From: Haliangium sp963772315
GTDB taxonomy: Bacteria > Myxococcota_A > Polyangia > Haliangiales > Haliangiaceae
DNA length: 64,000 bases
Direction of reading: 5' to 3'
Assembly: GCA_963772315.1 (NCBI GenBank)
Contig: CAVYWJ010000003.1
Location: 1,178,001-1,242,000 of the forward strand
Positions 10,414 to 23,407 of this stretch are shown here, in pieces. The notes under the pieces were generated by a model. That model had not been told where the DNA came from. It saw nothing but the letters and a program-made list of their open reading frames with translations, and did not search any database. Each line of letters begins with the position of its first letter. Position 1 is the first letter of the stretch. Position numbers and translations under genes: made by a program.

Positions 10414-10638
10414 GTGACCCTCTCCGAGCTGAAAACCGAAGCGCTGAAGCTACCCGCCGAGGAGCGCGCACGCCTCGCGGAGATACTTCTACGAAGCCTG
10501 GAGGCGCTCTCCGACCAGGAGAACGCGCGCCTCTGGATCGAGGAAGCCAGGCGGCGAGACGCCGATCTCGACGAAGATCGCTCGCGGGGACAACCGGCCG
10601 ATGACGTTCTTCGCGATGCCCGAGCACGGCTCGGGTGA
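10414..10638 (+). CDS. Putative addiction-module component (orphan antitoxin-like)
   Basis: 74 aa. The sequence LKTEALKLPAEERARLAEIL is the hallmark of the 'putative addiction module component' family (TIGR02574-like), and the later WIEEARRRDADLDEDR matches its second half. Such proteins usually sit directly before a RelE/ParE-type toxin. Here the next gene is a cyclophilin, so no partner is present. GTG at 10414 gives the usual family length; GTG at 10405 is an alternative. It starts 23 nt after the second MNT-HEPN gene and may be cotranscribed with it. Confidence 0.65.
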   Translation: MTLSELKTEALKLPAEERARLAEILLRSLEALSDQENARLWIEEARRRDADLDEDRSRGQPADDVLRDARARLG

Positions 10639-10716
10639 CGCCCTGATCCGATAGACCGGAACGATCGACTGTGGCTAGGATGCGAAGACGATCCATCAGA
10701 CATATGGAGCACTCAC

Positions 10717-11205
10717 ATGACGCAAGTTGAATTGACGACCAGTTTCGGGAACATCCTCATCAGCCTCGATCCGGAGAAGGCGCCGATCAGCGTCCGGAAC
10801 TTCTTGGAATACGTCGACAGCGGGTTCTACACCGACACGATCTTCCACCGGGTCATTCCGGGCTTCATGGTGCAAGGCGGCGGGTTCACCAGCAATATGG
10901 TGAAGAAGGACACCATGGCTCCGATCAGGAACGAGGCCAGCAACGGTCTGCACAACGTCCGCGGCACGTTGAGCATGGCGCGAACCAGCGACCCGAACTC
11001 GGCGACCTCGCAGTTCTTCATCAACGTGGCCGACAACGCCTTCCTCGATCCCGGCCGCGACGCCGGCTATGCCGTGTTCGCGAAGGTCGTCGCGGGGATG
11101 GATGTAGTCGACCAGATCGTGAACGCGCCAACGACGACCAAGCAGGGGATGCAGAACGTCCCGGTCGATCCCGTCCTGATCCTTTCCGCCAAACGCGTCG
11201 CGTAG
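10717..11205 (+). CDS. Peptidyl-prolyl cis-trans isomerase, cyclophilin type
   Basis: 162 aa, the full length for a bacterial PpiB-type cyclophilin. The active-site sequence FHRVIPGFMVQGG carries the catalytic Arg, and SQFFINVADN and GYAVFAKVVAGMDVVD follow in the normal order. There is no signal peptide, so it should act in the cytoplasm on prolyl bonds of folding proteins. ATG at 10717 has GGAG 8 nt upstream. It sits between accessory genes and repeat DNA and is less GC-rich than the surrounding genes, so it may have arrived with the accessory block. Confidence 0.92.
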   Translation: MTQVELTTSFGNILISLDPEKAPISVRNFLEYVDSGFYTDTIFHRVIPGFMVQGGGFTSNMVKKDTMAPIRNEASNGLHNVRGTLSMARTSDPNSATSQFFINVADNAFLDPGRDAGYAVFAKVVAGMDVVDQIVNAPTTTKQGMQNVPVDPVLILSAKRVA

Positions 11206-11352
11206 CTGTCACCGCGTGAGCCGCGAGCGCGGTGAGTCCATGCGCTGCCTGCGCTTCGCCCCGTCGCCGACATGACGGCCCCGGGCACCCGCTCAGGCGG
11301 GATCGCCCGTCGGCCGCCCACATAGACCGTTCGAGCGCGCGTGCGCCCCCAT

Positions 11353-11478
11353 CGGCGGCGCACAGCGCCTCCCCGAGCACTCGGGAACGCCTCTCGGCGG
11401 CGCACAGCGCCTGCCCGAGTACTCGGGAACGCCTCTCGGCGGCGCACAGCGCCTGCCCGAGCGCTCGGGAACGGCTCT
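11353..11478. repeat. 42-nt tandem array A (3 units)
   Basis: Units begin at 11353, 11395 and 11437, each exactly 42 nt, starting CGGCGGCGCACAGCGCCT. Every unit holds the inverted repeat CCCGAG-NN-CTCGGG, with centre CA, TA or CG. The arms are conserved while the centre varies. Confidence 0.9.
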
Positions 11479-11592
11479 CGGAAGTTGCAACACCCCGCGC
11501 GGAGGCTCGATCGGGGTCGTCGCGAGGTGCAACAGGCGTCCCGGAGTGCTCGGGGCGCCGTGTTGCACCCGACGACTGCCCGGCCCGAGCGG

Positions 11593-11629
11593 TTTTTCGG
11601 CGAGTTTCCGCCGGCGAGCGGCCGAAAAA
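11593..11629. other. Stem-loop between the two 42-nt arrays
   Basis: Perfect 9-bp arms TTTTTCGGC (11593-11601) and GCCGAAAAA (11621-11629) with a 19-nt loop. The A/T-rich ends make it look like a bidirectional terminator, although no gene ends close to it. It may instead be part of the repeat element. Confidence 0.5.
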
Positions 11630-11758
11630 GCCCTCGGCCTCGCCTGCTCCGGCTGCACACTCGCGATTTGACTACTCCTGCACACCTCTGGGAACTCTGG
11701 AATCGCGATTTGCACACTCTCTCCGACATCTTGCAGATTCCAGCAGCGTCCCCGACCA

Positions 11759-11938
11759 CTCGGGCACACCTGTTTCGCTCGCAGTCGCCTCGTTTGACTA
11801 CTCAGGCACACCTGTTTCGCCCGCAGACGCCTCGTTTGACTACTCAGGCACACCTGTTTCGCCCGCAGACGCCTCGTTTGACTACTCAGGCACACCTGTT
11901 TCGCCCGCAAAGACCTCGCCCGACCACTCAGGCACACG
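11759..11938. repeat. 42-nt tandem array B (4 units plus a partial)
   Basis: Units begin at 11759, 11801, 11843 and 11885, with a partial unit from 11927; the period is exactly 42 nt. Consensus start is CTCAGGCACACCTGTTTCGC. Aligning unit phases, CGCCTC-core-CACACCTGTTTCGCCCGCAGA matches array A's CGCCTG-core-AACGCCTCTCGGCGGCGCACAG. A and B are therefore diverged relatives. Degenerate units are visible from about 11664. Confidence 0.9.
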
Positions 11939-12000
11939 GGACGCGCACGGCACGGCACGACGCGGGACGCGCTCGGCCCCGGCGCTGAAGCGCCAGCCAG

Positions 12001-13281
12001 CTACGCCGCGCTCGGTTGCTGTCGCCCGACCCAGTCATCGAACGCGGCCTCGGTGCCCACGTCGCGGCCGAGCGCCTCGGAGCGCAGGTAGCGGTGCACC
12101 AGCAGGTCGCAGTAGGCCTGCACCGGGTCGCTCACCCCGGGCACGGCGCGGATGCGCGCCAGCATGGGCTCGAGCACGAACGCGCGCCACTCCACAGCGG
12201 CCAGGGAGTCGTCCGCGGCCGGGGCGTGCCGGTCGCGATAGTATTGCAGATCCGCGAGGAGCTGCCGGGCCTGGCGCTCGGCCACCTCGATGCCGGTGAG
12301 GTGCGCCAGCCGGCTGGCGTGGAAGTGACGGCGGCCAGGCTGGATCTCGAGCGCCAGCGCGCTGCCCTGGCCCGTGGGCTCGATGGCCAGCGAGCGGATG
12401 TCGAAGCCGAGGTCGTGCACGCGCTCGACCCGCTCGGCGATCTTGTGCTGCTCGTCGGCGCCAAAGATCGCGACGCCGAAGAGCTCGCTCCAGAGCTCGT
12501 GGTAACGCGCGGTGACGTCCGCGCCCAGCCACAGATCCGCGCTGGCCAGCGGCAGGCCCTGGGCCATCGCCACCTCGACCATGGTCGCGGTGAGGTTCTC
12601 GCCCAGGATGTCGAGATTGATCGCACGCACGCCGTCGTCCAGACGCTCGCGCAGGAGCACGCCCTCGGCGTCGATCAGGATCGCCACCACGCCGTCGCCG
12701 TCGCGGCGCAGGAGCACGCTGTCGAGCGAGCACTCGCCCCAGAAGCAGCCGGCCACGTGCAGCTCCACCAGGAGCCCGGCCAGCGCATCGATGAGCTGCG
12801 CGCGCCCGATTTCCGGCCCGACGTCCGAGCTGGCACCGGATCCAGCGCCGGCCCTGGACACGACGTCGCGATACGTGAACGTGAACGGCGCCTGGCGCGT
12901 GATCAGGGCCGCGTCGGTCGCGGGATCGGCCTCGGGAGCACTCGCGGCGCCCAGGCGACGGCCTTCGACGAGCCCCACCGGCGAGGCGACCGGGATCCCC
13001 TGCTCCTCGAGCGTACGCAGCACCGCGTACTCATGCTGCGCGCGGTGCGCGGGCAGCTCCTTCACCGTGTAGATCGCATCGCCGTAGGCGACGTGGCGCA
13101 CCGGACGCTGGCTCTCTGGCCGGTGCGCTGGCCGGTGCATTGGCTGATGCGCTGCCGGGTGCTCGAGATCCCGGACCAGCCGCGGCGTCTCCCACGCGGC
13201 CAGTGGACAATCCCACGGCAGGTCCAGGAAATCGGGGTGACCTGTGCGAATCGTCAACGTAACGCGCGATATGTCTGACAT
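12001..13281 (-). CDS. DUF4032 domain protein (kinase-like fold)
   Basis: 426 aa. It matches the DUF4032 family. The N-terminal part has a kinase-like nucleotide-binding layout: VKELP with a Lys in beta-strand 3, LHVAGCFWGECSLDSVLLRR in place of the HRD loop, and ILIDAEG where kinases have DFG. The second half (about 230-425) is the helical DUF4032 region. There is no signal peptide, so it should be cytoplasmic. ATG at 13281 is favoured by GGTGGAG just upstream; ATG at 13296 and 13335 are alternatives. The family is distantly related to LPS/RIO-type kinases, and its substrate is unknown. The region 13336-13573 behind it holds no gene I can support. Confidence 0.75.
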   Translation of the reverse strand: MSDISRVTLTIRTGHPDFLDLPWDCPLAAWETPRLVRDLEHPAAHQPMHRPAHRPESQRPVRHVAYGDAIYTVKELPAHRAQHEYAVLRTLEEQGIPVASPVGLVEGRRLGAASAPEADPATDAALITRQAPFTFTYRDVVSRAGAGSGASSDVGPEIGRAQLIDALAGLLVELHVAGCFWGECSLDSVLLRRDGDGVVAILIDAEGVLLRERLDDGVRAINLDILGENLTATMVEVAMAQGLPLASADLWLGADVTARYHELWSELFGVAIFGADEQHKIAERVERVHDLGFDIRSLAIEPTGQGSALALEIQPGRRHFHASRLAHLTGIEVAERQARQLLADLQYYRDRHAPAADDSLAAVEWRAFVLEPMLARIRAVPGVSDPVQAYCDLLVHRYLRSEALGRDVGTEAAFDDWVGRQQPSAA

Positions 13282-13573
13282 GGCTCCACCCGGCATCGCC
13301 GAGATACGACCCGCCACACACGGCGAATCGCTCACGAGTCACAGAAGCTATCCATGACCTCGCTTCGAGCCAAGAAAAAATCACGACTCAGATCATGAAA
13401 TCATCATGAGGAGACTTCGTGATCTGGTCGTGCTCACACTGAAGCCAACCCGGCGGCGCGCTTTGTTTCGCGCTTGCAACGAGGCGTTGTCGCGATTGTT
13501 GCGCCCACGCGCACGGGCCGGGAAGCGCAGCTCCGTGCCCGGCGACGGGCTCGGCCGGGCTCGGCGAGCGCTG

Positions 13574-15314
<1,741 letters not shown>

Positions 15315-15812
15315 ATTTGGTTTGGTTCCCAAGCTGGGACGCCAATCTAAGGGTCCTCTCATGATCGTTCAAGCACAAATATGAGTTGGACCGCTGGCGC
15401 TCGGGTGTGCTCTGGCCGAATCCAGCGTGCATTCGCCGAAACAGGCCCGAATCCAGCGTGATGATTTTTCCTGGAATCAGGCTGGAGGCATGATCTCGAT
15501 CAAAAGAATTCCCTGTGAAATCATGAATTGGCTGACCGACATCAAGAGGGTTCGGCGCTCGCGCCCTGCCCTCGCTGCCAGCCACGAACGCGGCGAGCGC
15601 CGCGTCTTCGTTCGGCAACCGGGATATTGGTCCTGCAGCATACGTTCGCGCGCCGAGATATCGAATCAGCGGGGCAATCACCCGGACGAATGCCGAGCGA
15701 ATGCCAGGAGGAAGGTCGATGTCCATGGCAATTTTTGGTAAGCACGCGCACCGGCGCACGGTGCCCCGGCCAATGGTGATCCAGCACGCGAATCGAGCTA
15801 CACTCGCCCCCG
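15315..15812. other. Intergenic region between divergent genes
   Basis: About 500 nt between a leftward lipoprotein gene and a rightward cytochrome gene, less GC-rich than the flanks. It must hold promoters for both. A TACACT hexamer at 15799-15804 could be a -10 box for the cytochrome, which would imply an almost leaderless mRNA; no convincing -35 accompanies it. A minus-strand reading from 15726 (MDIDLPPGIRSAFVRVIAPL) has protein-like composition but no ribosome binding site and runs into the lipoprotein gene. It may be a gene remnant. Confidence 0.4.
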
Positions 15813-16316
15813 ATGAGGACAACGTTGCGATTTCACAGACGCGACATGGCGCTCCTGGCCGCGTGTGGGTTGCTGTTGCTGGCCGGCTGCGGCGGCCCGC
15901 ACGACGACGCCTTCCGCGAGGTGGCAAACGACGACTGCTCGGCCTGCCACATCGGCGAATATCAGGCCGCCCGGGAGCCGCCCCACTCCGCCTTCGGTTA
16001 TTCCCAGGAGTGTGCCAGCTGCCACAGCAGCAAGTTCTGGCGCCCGCCGTTCGAGCCCAGCCTGCACACCAACGACGCGTTCGCGATCGACGTGGCCCCC
16101 CACGTCTACGCCTGCGAGGACTGTCACAACCCCGACTTCGACCTGAGCAGCTTCACCGGCCAGAACACCGACTGCGTTGGTTGTCACGAGGGCGCCCACA
16201 GCCTCGGGCTGATGGACGAGGTCCACAAGAACGACCCCGACTATCCGCTCGATGATCCGCGGCCGAACTTCTGCCTCGACTGCCACCCGGACGGCCGCTT
16301 CGTAGAAGACCGGTGA
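15813..16316 (+). CDS. Penta-haem c-type cytochrome lipoprotein
   Basis: 167 aa. A signal peptide with a lipobox (LLLAGC) precedes five CxxCH haem-binding motifs: CSACH, CASCH, CEDCH, CVGCH and CLDCH. It should be exported by Sec, lipidated and loaded with five covalent haems in the periplasm, serving as an electron carrier. It converges on the Fe-S flavoprotein gene with only 9 nt between stops. Together with the adjacent cytochrome genes this suggests one redox system, although it is not in the same transcript as the 23-haem gene. The reading is clean with no alternative frame. Confidence 0.9.
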   Translation: MRTTLRFHRRDMALLAACGLLLLAGCGGPHDDAFREVANDDCSACHIGEYQAAREPPHSAFGYSQECASCHSSKFWRPPFEPSLHTNDAFAIDVAPHVYACEDCHNPDFDLSSFTGQNTDCVGCHEGAHSLGLMDEVHKNDPDYPLDDPRPNFCLDCHPDGRFVEDR

Positions 16317-16325
16317 CGCAGCGGC

Positions 16326-17664
<1,339 letters not shown>

Positions 17665-17863
17665 CTGTCGCTCCTGAAGCATGGGCCGATCGGGCCCCGG
17701 TGGCGGGCTGACGAGATGCGACTCGCAAACCCAGCCGCAATTTATCACATCCAATTGCAGGCGAGCCCCTGGCTGCTTCTGGTACCATGCCAGCGGCCGT
17801 GCCGGCCGGGCCGCAACGCTGGGCACCTCGGCGCGCTCGCAGCGGCCACGAGGACATACGGAC

Positions 17864-18773
<910 letters not shown>

Positions 18774-18780
18774 CGTTCGC

Positions 18781-20646
18781 ATGCGCAAACCACGATCCAG
18801 CCATTCTCGTCTCGCCGGCTCGCCACCGGGACCTGCCAGGGCGCTGGCGGCCGCGATGCTCGCTGCGGCGCTGTTGCTGATCGGCGGCACGGCCCACGCG
18901 CAGCTGTTCTCGCCCGGCCCGCTCCACCGCACCCACGCCTCGCTCGAAGGCGACGAGAAGTGCACCGACTGCCACTCGCGCGGCAAGCAGATCGACCAGA
19001 CCAAGTGTCTGGCCTGTCACGATGATCTCGGCAAGCGCATCCGCGACCGCGCCGGCCTGCACGGCCGCACGTATCGCGATCAGCGCTGCACGCAGTGCCA
19101 CGTCGAGCACGTCGGCAAGGACGCGCGCCTCGTCCGCTGGCCCGGCGGCTCGCGCGAGCAGTTCACCCACGACGACACCGGCTGGACCCTGAAGGGCAAG
19201 CACCGCACCACCGGCTGCGACGACTGCCACAAGGCGAAGAATCGCCGCGGCAACAAGAGCTACCTCGGGCTGGCCTCGACCTGCTCCTCGTGCCACGAGG
19301 ATCCGCACGAGACCCGCTTTGGCCGCGACTGCACCAGCTGCCACTCCGAGACCGGCTGGAAGACCGTGGATCTCGACAAGTTCGATCACGACCGCGCGCG
19401 CTTCTCGTTGAAAGGCAAGCACCGCACCGTCAACTGCGAGAAGTGCCACGGCAAGCCGCGCAAGTTCCGCGGCCTGGCCTTCGACTCGTGCAACGACTGC
19501 CACGAGGATCCGCACCAGGGCCGCTTCAACAAGCAGAAGTGCGACAGCTGCCACACCGTGGAGGGCTGGAAGCAGGTCGAGAACCTGCGCGAGAACCACC
19601 CCGGCATCAAGCTGATCAACGGCCACAAGCCGGTCGCGTGCAAGGACTGCCACGATCGCGGCAACGATCAGAAGCCGTCCAAGGGCGACCGCTGCGCCGG
19701 CTGCCACGAGCCCGTCCACCGGGCCAAGTTCGGCAACGACTGCGCCGAGTGCCACGCGTCGATCAAGTGGATGGGCCTGCCCGAGCGGCTCGGCCGGCGC
19801 GTGCACGATCAAACCCGCTACCCGCTGCGCGGCCAGCACGGCAACGTCAACTGCGGAGAGTGCCATTCGCGCCAGCTGTCCCCGGCCAAGCGCTTCCGCG
19901 GCACCGCCTTCGACCGCTGCGCCGGCTGTCACGACGACCAGCACAAGGGCGAGTTCACCAAGCGCGACGGCGGCGAGTGCGCGCAGTGCCATCGCGTCAC
20001 CGGCTTCCGGCCCACGATCTTTGGCCTGGACGAGCACGCGACCACCAGCTTCGCGCTCGACGGCCGGCACCGCGCCGTGCCGTGCTCGTCGTGCCACACC
20101 GGGCAGAAGCCGCGGCTCGATCTGCGCATCGCCAAGCGCGCGTGCGTCGATTGCCACGCCAACCCGCACGGCACCCAGTTCGCGACCGAGATGCAGACCA
20201 CCGGCTGCGCCCACTGCCACAGCACCGCGGGCTGGCGCAATCCCAAGGTCGATCACACGATCTGGCCGCTGACCGGCGCGCACTCCATGGCCGCTTGCTC
20301 GTCGTGCCACACGCCGGCCGAGGGCGATCGCGCGACCGGCCGCGGGCCGACGTATCGCGGCGTACCGCGCCAGTGCGAGGGCTGCCACCGCGACGAGCAC
20401 GCCGGCCAGTTCCGCCTGACCCAGCCGGTGCTCCCGTGCGACACCTGCCACGAGACCAAGGCCTTCCGCATCCCGGCGTTCCCGCACGTCGAGCGCACCG
20501 GCTACCCGCTGGTCGGCAATCACGCCAAGGCCGCATGCGTCGCCTGCCACCCCGACCAGCGCCTGCAGAACGGCACCACCGTGCGCCGCTACCGCCTCGG
20601 CTATCGCGAGTGCCGCGACTGCCACGCCAACCCGCACCGAGAGTGA
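18781..20646 (+). CDS. 23-haem c-type cytochrome
   Basis: 621 aa with a Sec signal peptide (cleavage likely after AHA, about residue 40) and 23 CxxCH motifs, CTDCH to CRDCH. Most hemes follow the pattern F-H-x-n-(L/P)-x-G-x-H-x(4-6)-CxxCH, for example SLKGKHRTVNCEKCH, so the upstream His can act as the distal ligand, giving low-potential bis-His haems. The spacing suggests a long wire built from repeated modules like other CxxCH multihaem families. It should be periplasmic or outer-membrane associated. The stop overlaps the next start by 1 nt (TGATG), and the cytochrome b gene ends 7 nt upstream, so this is one operon. Confidence 0.93.
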   Translation: MRKPRSSHSRLAGSPPGPARALAAAMLAAALLLIGGTAHAQLFSPGPLHRTHASLEGDEKCTDCHSRGKQIDQTKCLACHDDLGKRIRDRAGLHGRTYRDQRCTQCHVEHVGKDARLVRWPGGSREQFTHDDTGWTLKGKHRTTGCDDCHKAKNRRGNKSYLGLASTCSSCHEDPHETRFGRDCTSCHSETGWKTVDLDKFDHDRARFSLKGKHRTVNCEKCHGKPRKFRGLAFDSCNDCHEDPHQGRFNKQKCDSCHTVEGWKQVENLRENHPGIKLINGHKPVACKDCHDRGNDQKPSKGDRCAGCHEPVHRAKFGNDCAECHASIKWMGLPERLGRRVHDQTRYPLRGQHGNVNCGECHSRQLSPAKRFRGTAFDRCAGCHDDQHKGEFTKRDGGECAQCHRVTGFRPTIFGLDEHATTSFALDGRHRAVPCSSCHTGQKPRLDLRIAKRACVDCHANPHGTQFATEMQTTGCAHCHSTAGWRNPKVDHTIWPLTGAHSMAACSSCHTPAEGDRATGRGPTYRGVPRQCEGCHRDEHAGQFRLTQPVLPCDTCHETKAFRIPAFPHVERTGYPLVGNHAKAACVACHPDQRLQNGTTVRRYRLGYRECRDCHANPHRE

Positions 20647-21569
20647 TGACGATGACCCGGCGTTTCCTGACCATCTCGGCCGCGCTCGGCGCGTGCATGC
20701 TCGCGGCGCTGGCGGCGGCCGACACCCCGGCGGCGCCGAGCCCGTCAGCGACCACCTCGGCGGCCAAGGCGTCGCCACACGATCGCTCGCTGATCGGCGA
20801 CCGCGACTGCGGCGAGTGCCACACCCCGGACGGCTGGTCGCTCTCCGGCGGCAAGGGCCGCGGCTTCGATCACGCCGAGACCGGCTTCCCGCTCACCGGC
20901 ACGCACGGCTCGGTGCTGTGCACCGACTGCCACCGGGCCACGCGCAAGATCACGCGCGACTGCGCCGGCTGCCACCGCGACTCGCACCAGGGCCGGATGG
21001 GCGTGCAGTGCGACCAGTGCCACAACTCGCGCGCCTGGCAGGACACGCGGGCGATCGAGCGCCACCGCCGCACGCGGCTGCCGCTGACCGGCGTGCACGC
21101 GGTCCTGGCCTGCACCTCCTGTCACATCCGCACCACCGAGAGCACGTGGTCGCACGTGCCGGCCGATTGCTTCTCGTGCCACGAGAAGGACTATCGCAAC
21201 GACATCCACCCCGTGCACCAGGGCGATCCCCAGGATCCCGGGCTGGTGCAGTTCCCGCGCGACTGCGAGCGCTGCCACCGGCCCTCGGGCTGGTCGCCGG
21301 CCGTGATCGATCCCGGCAACCTGTTCGCCACGGCCAGAGCCCGGCAGGCCCTGCGCGATCACGATCGCCACTTCCCGATCTCGTTCGGCAAGCACCGCGG
21401 CGCGCGCTGCGAGAGCTGCCACGTCACACCCGCGACCCCGCGCGTGGTGATGTGCCTGGGCTGCCACGAGCACAGCCCGGCCCGGCTGCGCCAGAGCCAT
21501 GGCGGCGCCGCCGTGGCCACTGACGCGGCCGGCTGCCTGCGCTGCCATCCCGGAGGAGCCGCGCGATGA
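20646..21569 (+). CDS. Deca-haem c-type cytochrome
   Basis: 307 aa with a Sec signal peptide (ACMLAALAAADT) and ten CxxCH motifs: CGECH, CTDCH, CAGCH, CDQCH, CTSCH, CFSCH, CERCH, CESCH, CLGCH and CLRCH. The same G-x-H-x(5)-CxxCH spacing as in the 23-haem protein appears (FPLTGTHGSVLCTDCH), so the two are related. ATG at 20646 overlaps the previous stop by 1 nt, and its own stop overlaps the next start by 4 nt (ATGA). Such coupling suggests fixed stoichiometry with the 23-haem protein and the barrel protein. It is probably periplasmic, possibly the part that docks to the outer membrane. Confidence 0.93.
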   Translation: MTMTRRFLTISAALGACMLAALAAADTPAAPSPSATTSAAKASPHDRSLIGDRDCGECHTPDGWSLSGGKGRGFDHAETGFPLTGTHGSVLCTDCHRATRKITRDCAGCHRDSHQGRMGVQCDQCHNSRAWQDTRAIERHRRTRLPLTGVHAVLACTSCHIRTTESTWSHVPADCFSCHEKDYRNDIHPVHQGDPQDPGLVQFPRDCERCHRPSGWSPAVIDPGNLFATARARQALRDHDRHFPISFGKHRGARCESCHVTPATPRVVMCLGCHEHSPARLRQSHGGAAVATDAAGCLRCHPGGAAR

Positions 21570-23381
21570 GCATCATGCGTTCTCCACGCCAGATACGTCA
21601 AATCCGACCGCCTCGTTTCTTGGGGCCGTCCGCGCGGCCGGCGCTCTGCGCGCTGGCAGCGCTCTCCCTGGGCGCTCCGGCCCTGCTCCACGCCCAGCCG
21701 CAGCGCCAGCCCGGCCAGTCCGGTGACAAGCCCGAGCAAGGCGCGCAGCGCACCATCGAGGCTCCGGGTGATCGAGGTCGCGGGCGGGCGCGCCTACGTC
21801 CAGCCGGGCGAGGACGCCGGCCTGCGCGTCGGTCAGGACGTCGTCATCGACGGGCGGCGCTACCGCGTCGTCGCGGTCGAGAGCGATCACGCGGTCATCG
21901 ACGTGGGCGACCGGCGCCTGCGCGAGGGCGAGCGCGGCCGGGCCCAGGTCAGCACGCGCAGCGCCGCGGGCTCGGCGCTGGAGCGCCCGGTCCCGCTGTC
22001 CGAGTTCGAGGGCCAGTGGACGCCGCCCGTGCGTCCGGCCGAGCAGCAGAATCCCCAGCGCGTGCCGCTGGGCGCGGGTGGGGGCGGCAGCGGTCGCTAC
22101 CGCCTGGCCGTGCTGGCGGGGGCAGCGTCGTGGATGCCCCTGGTCAACGACGCCGAGCCGGTCGTGCACGCCACCCTGGGCGCGCGCATCCACGCCGAGC
22201 CGTGGCAGGAGCAGCCGTTCTCGTTCGACGCCGACGTGGCCGTGTCGCTGTGGCTGGGCGAGGATCTCGACACCGATCTCAGCACCGGCACCGCGGCCCT
22301 GGGCGCGAACTCACGCCCGATCGTGCGCGTGCGCGAGCTGGCCGCGCAGTACGGCGACACCACCACCCCGATCATCGCCGGCCTGGGCCGCCTGCGCTAC
22401 GCCGCGATGACCCTGGGTCTGCTCGACGGCGTGCGCCTGGCCGCGCCGAGCCTGGGCAACCTGCGCGTGGCCGCCTTTGGCGGCGTGGTGCCCGACACGC
22501 TCGACGGCGCGCCCGCCTTCGATCACCGCCGGTTCGGCGTCGAGGCCCTGTATCACGCGCCCAAGAGCAGCTGGCAGCCGTTCCTCAGCGTGGTGGCGCA
22601 CGGCTCCCAGTTCGACGGCGAGCTCGACGAGCGCCGGGTCTCGACCTACGCCAGCGCGTTCCGCGGCCCGCTGGCCATGACCGCGTACGGCGAGCTGTCG
22701 ATGTTCGACGAGGACAACCCCTGGGGCGCGTCGCAGCTCGAGCTCACCGCGGCCGGCGTCAACGCCTCGGTGCGCTACGGCAACACCCGGTTCGGCGCGC
22801 GCCTCGACATGCGCACGCCCGAGCGCTCCTACTGGCTCGCGTCGCTGCTGCCGCCGAGCTGGCTGTGCACGGCCATCCCGCAGGCGCCGGGCTCGCCCTT
22901 GCCCGAGCCGTGCACCGGTCATCGCGACCTCCGCTACGCCGCGGCTGCCGACGTGCGCGTCGATCTCGGCCACACGTCCGTGAGCGGCGGCGCCAGCCTC
23001 CTCAGCCTGTCCAGCGGCGAGTCCATCGACGCGGCGAGCGGCTTCGCCGACGTGCAGGTCCGGGAGCTCGTGGGGCCGTATCGCGCCAGCGTCGGCGTCT
23101 ATGCCACGCACGCGGCGTTCGTGGACAGCGTGGCCGTCCACACCAGCGCAGGCGGCCCCGTGCCGTCGCTGGAGGCGGTCGATCTGAGCCTCTTCTACCG
23201 CCCCGCGTTCCTGATCTACAGCGCCTCGGTCGAGGGCATCCTCGATCACCGCTTCGGCGTCAACATGGTGTACACGCCCTCGCCGCGCCTCGACCTGGCG
23301 CTCACGCTCGAGGGCATGGCCGGCGCCGACATCACGGGCGTGGGCGGGTTCGCCACGGCCGTGTGGCGGCCGGCGCTCTGA
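21566..23381 (+). CDS. Outer-membrane beta-barrel candidate, last gene of the cytochrome operon (single-base frameshift)
   Basis: 604 aa after correction. It starts inside the ATGA overlap with the deca-haem gene and encodes a signal peptide (ALSLGAPALLHAQ). After a small beta domain (about 70-130) the rest is made of alternating polar/hydrophobic strands with Gly/Asp turns, for example YRLAVLAGAASWMPL and FGVEALYHAP. It ends in ATAVWRPAL, as expected for an outer-membrane barrel. The frame breaks near 21765; removing one G joins IE to LRVIEVAGGRAYVQ and opens the frame to 23381. By analogy with porin-cytochrome conduits it may be the pore holding a cytochrome. It shows no clear similarity to the MtrB family from what I can see. 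Confidence 0.6.
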
Positions 23382-23407
23382 TCCTCGGCGGCTGCGCCCG
23401 CCTCATC

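Larger units (their letters stand above)
11206..12000. other. Gene-free region with tandem arrays
   Basis: About 800 nt between the cyclophilin and the DUF4032 gene. Several frames are open only because the repeat period is a multiple of three, and none has a credible start, codon pattern or recognisable protein. It contains two related 42-nt arrays flanking a stem-loop (separate entries). Confidence 0.6.

Noticed and set aside
11353..11938. CRISPR array
   Set aside because: The units abut with no unique spacers, and no cas genes are nearby.
11232..12299. A repeat protein with 14-residue repeats (TPVSPADASFDYSG)
   Set aside because: The period of 42 nt keeps any frame open; there is no ribosome binding site, no signal and no unique flanking domain, and other frames are equally open.
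15363..15726. Minus-strand coding gene (MDIDLPPGIRSAF...)
   Set aside because: No ribosome binding site, no recognisable domain, and it runs into the 5' end of the lipoprotein gene; kept only as a possible remnant.
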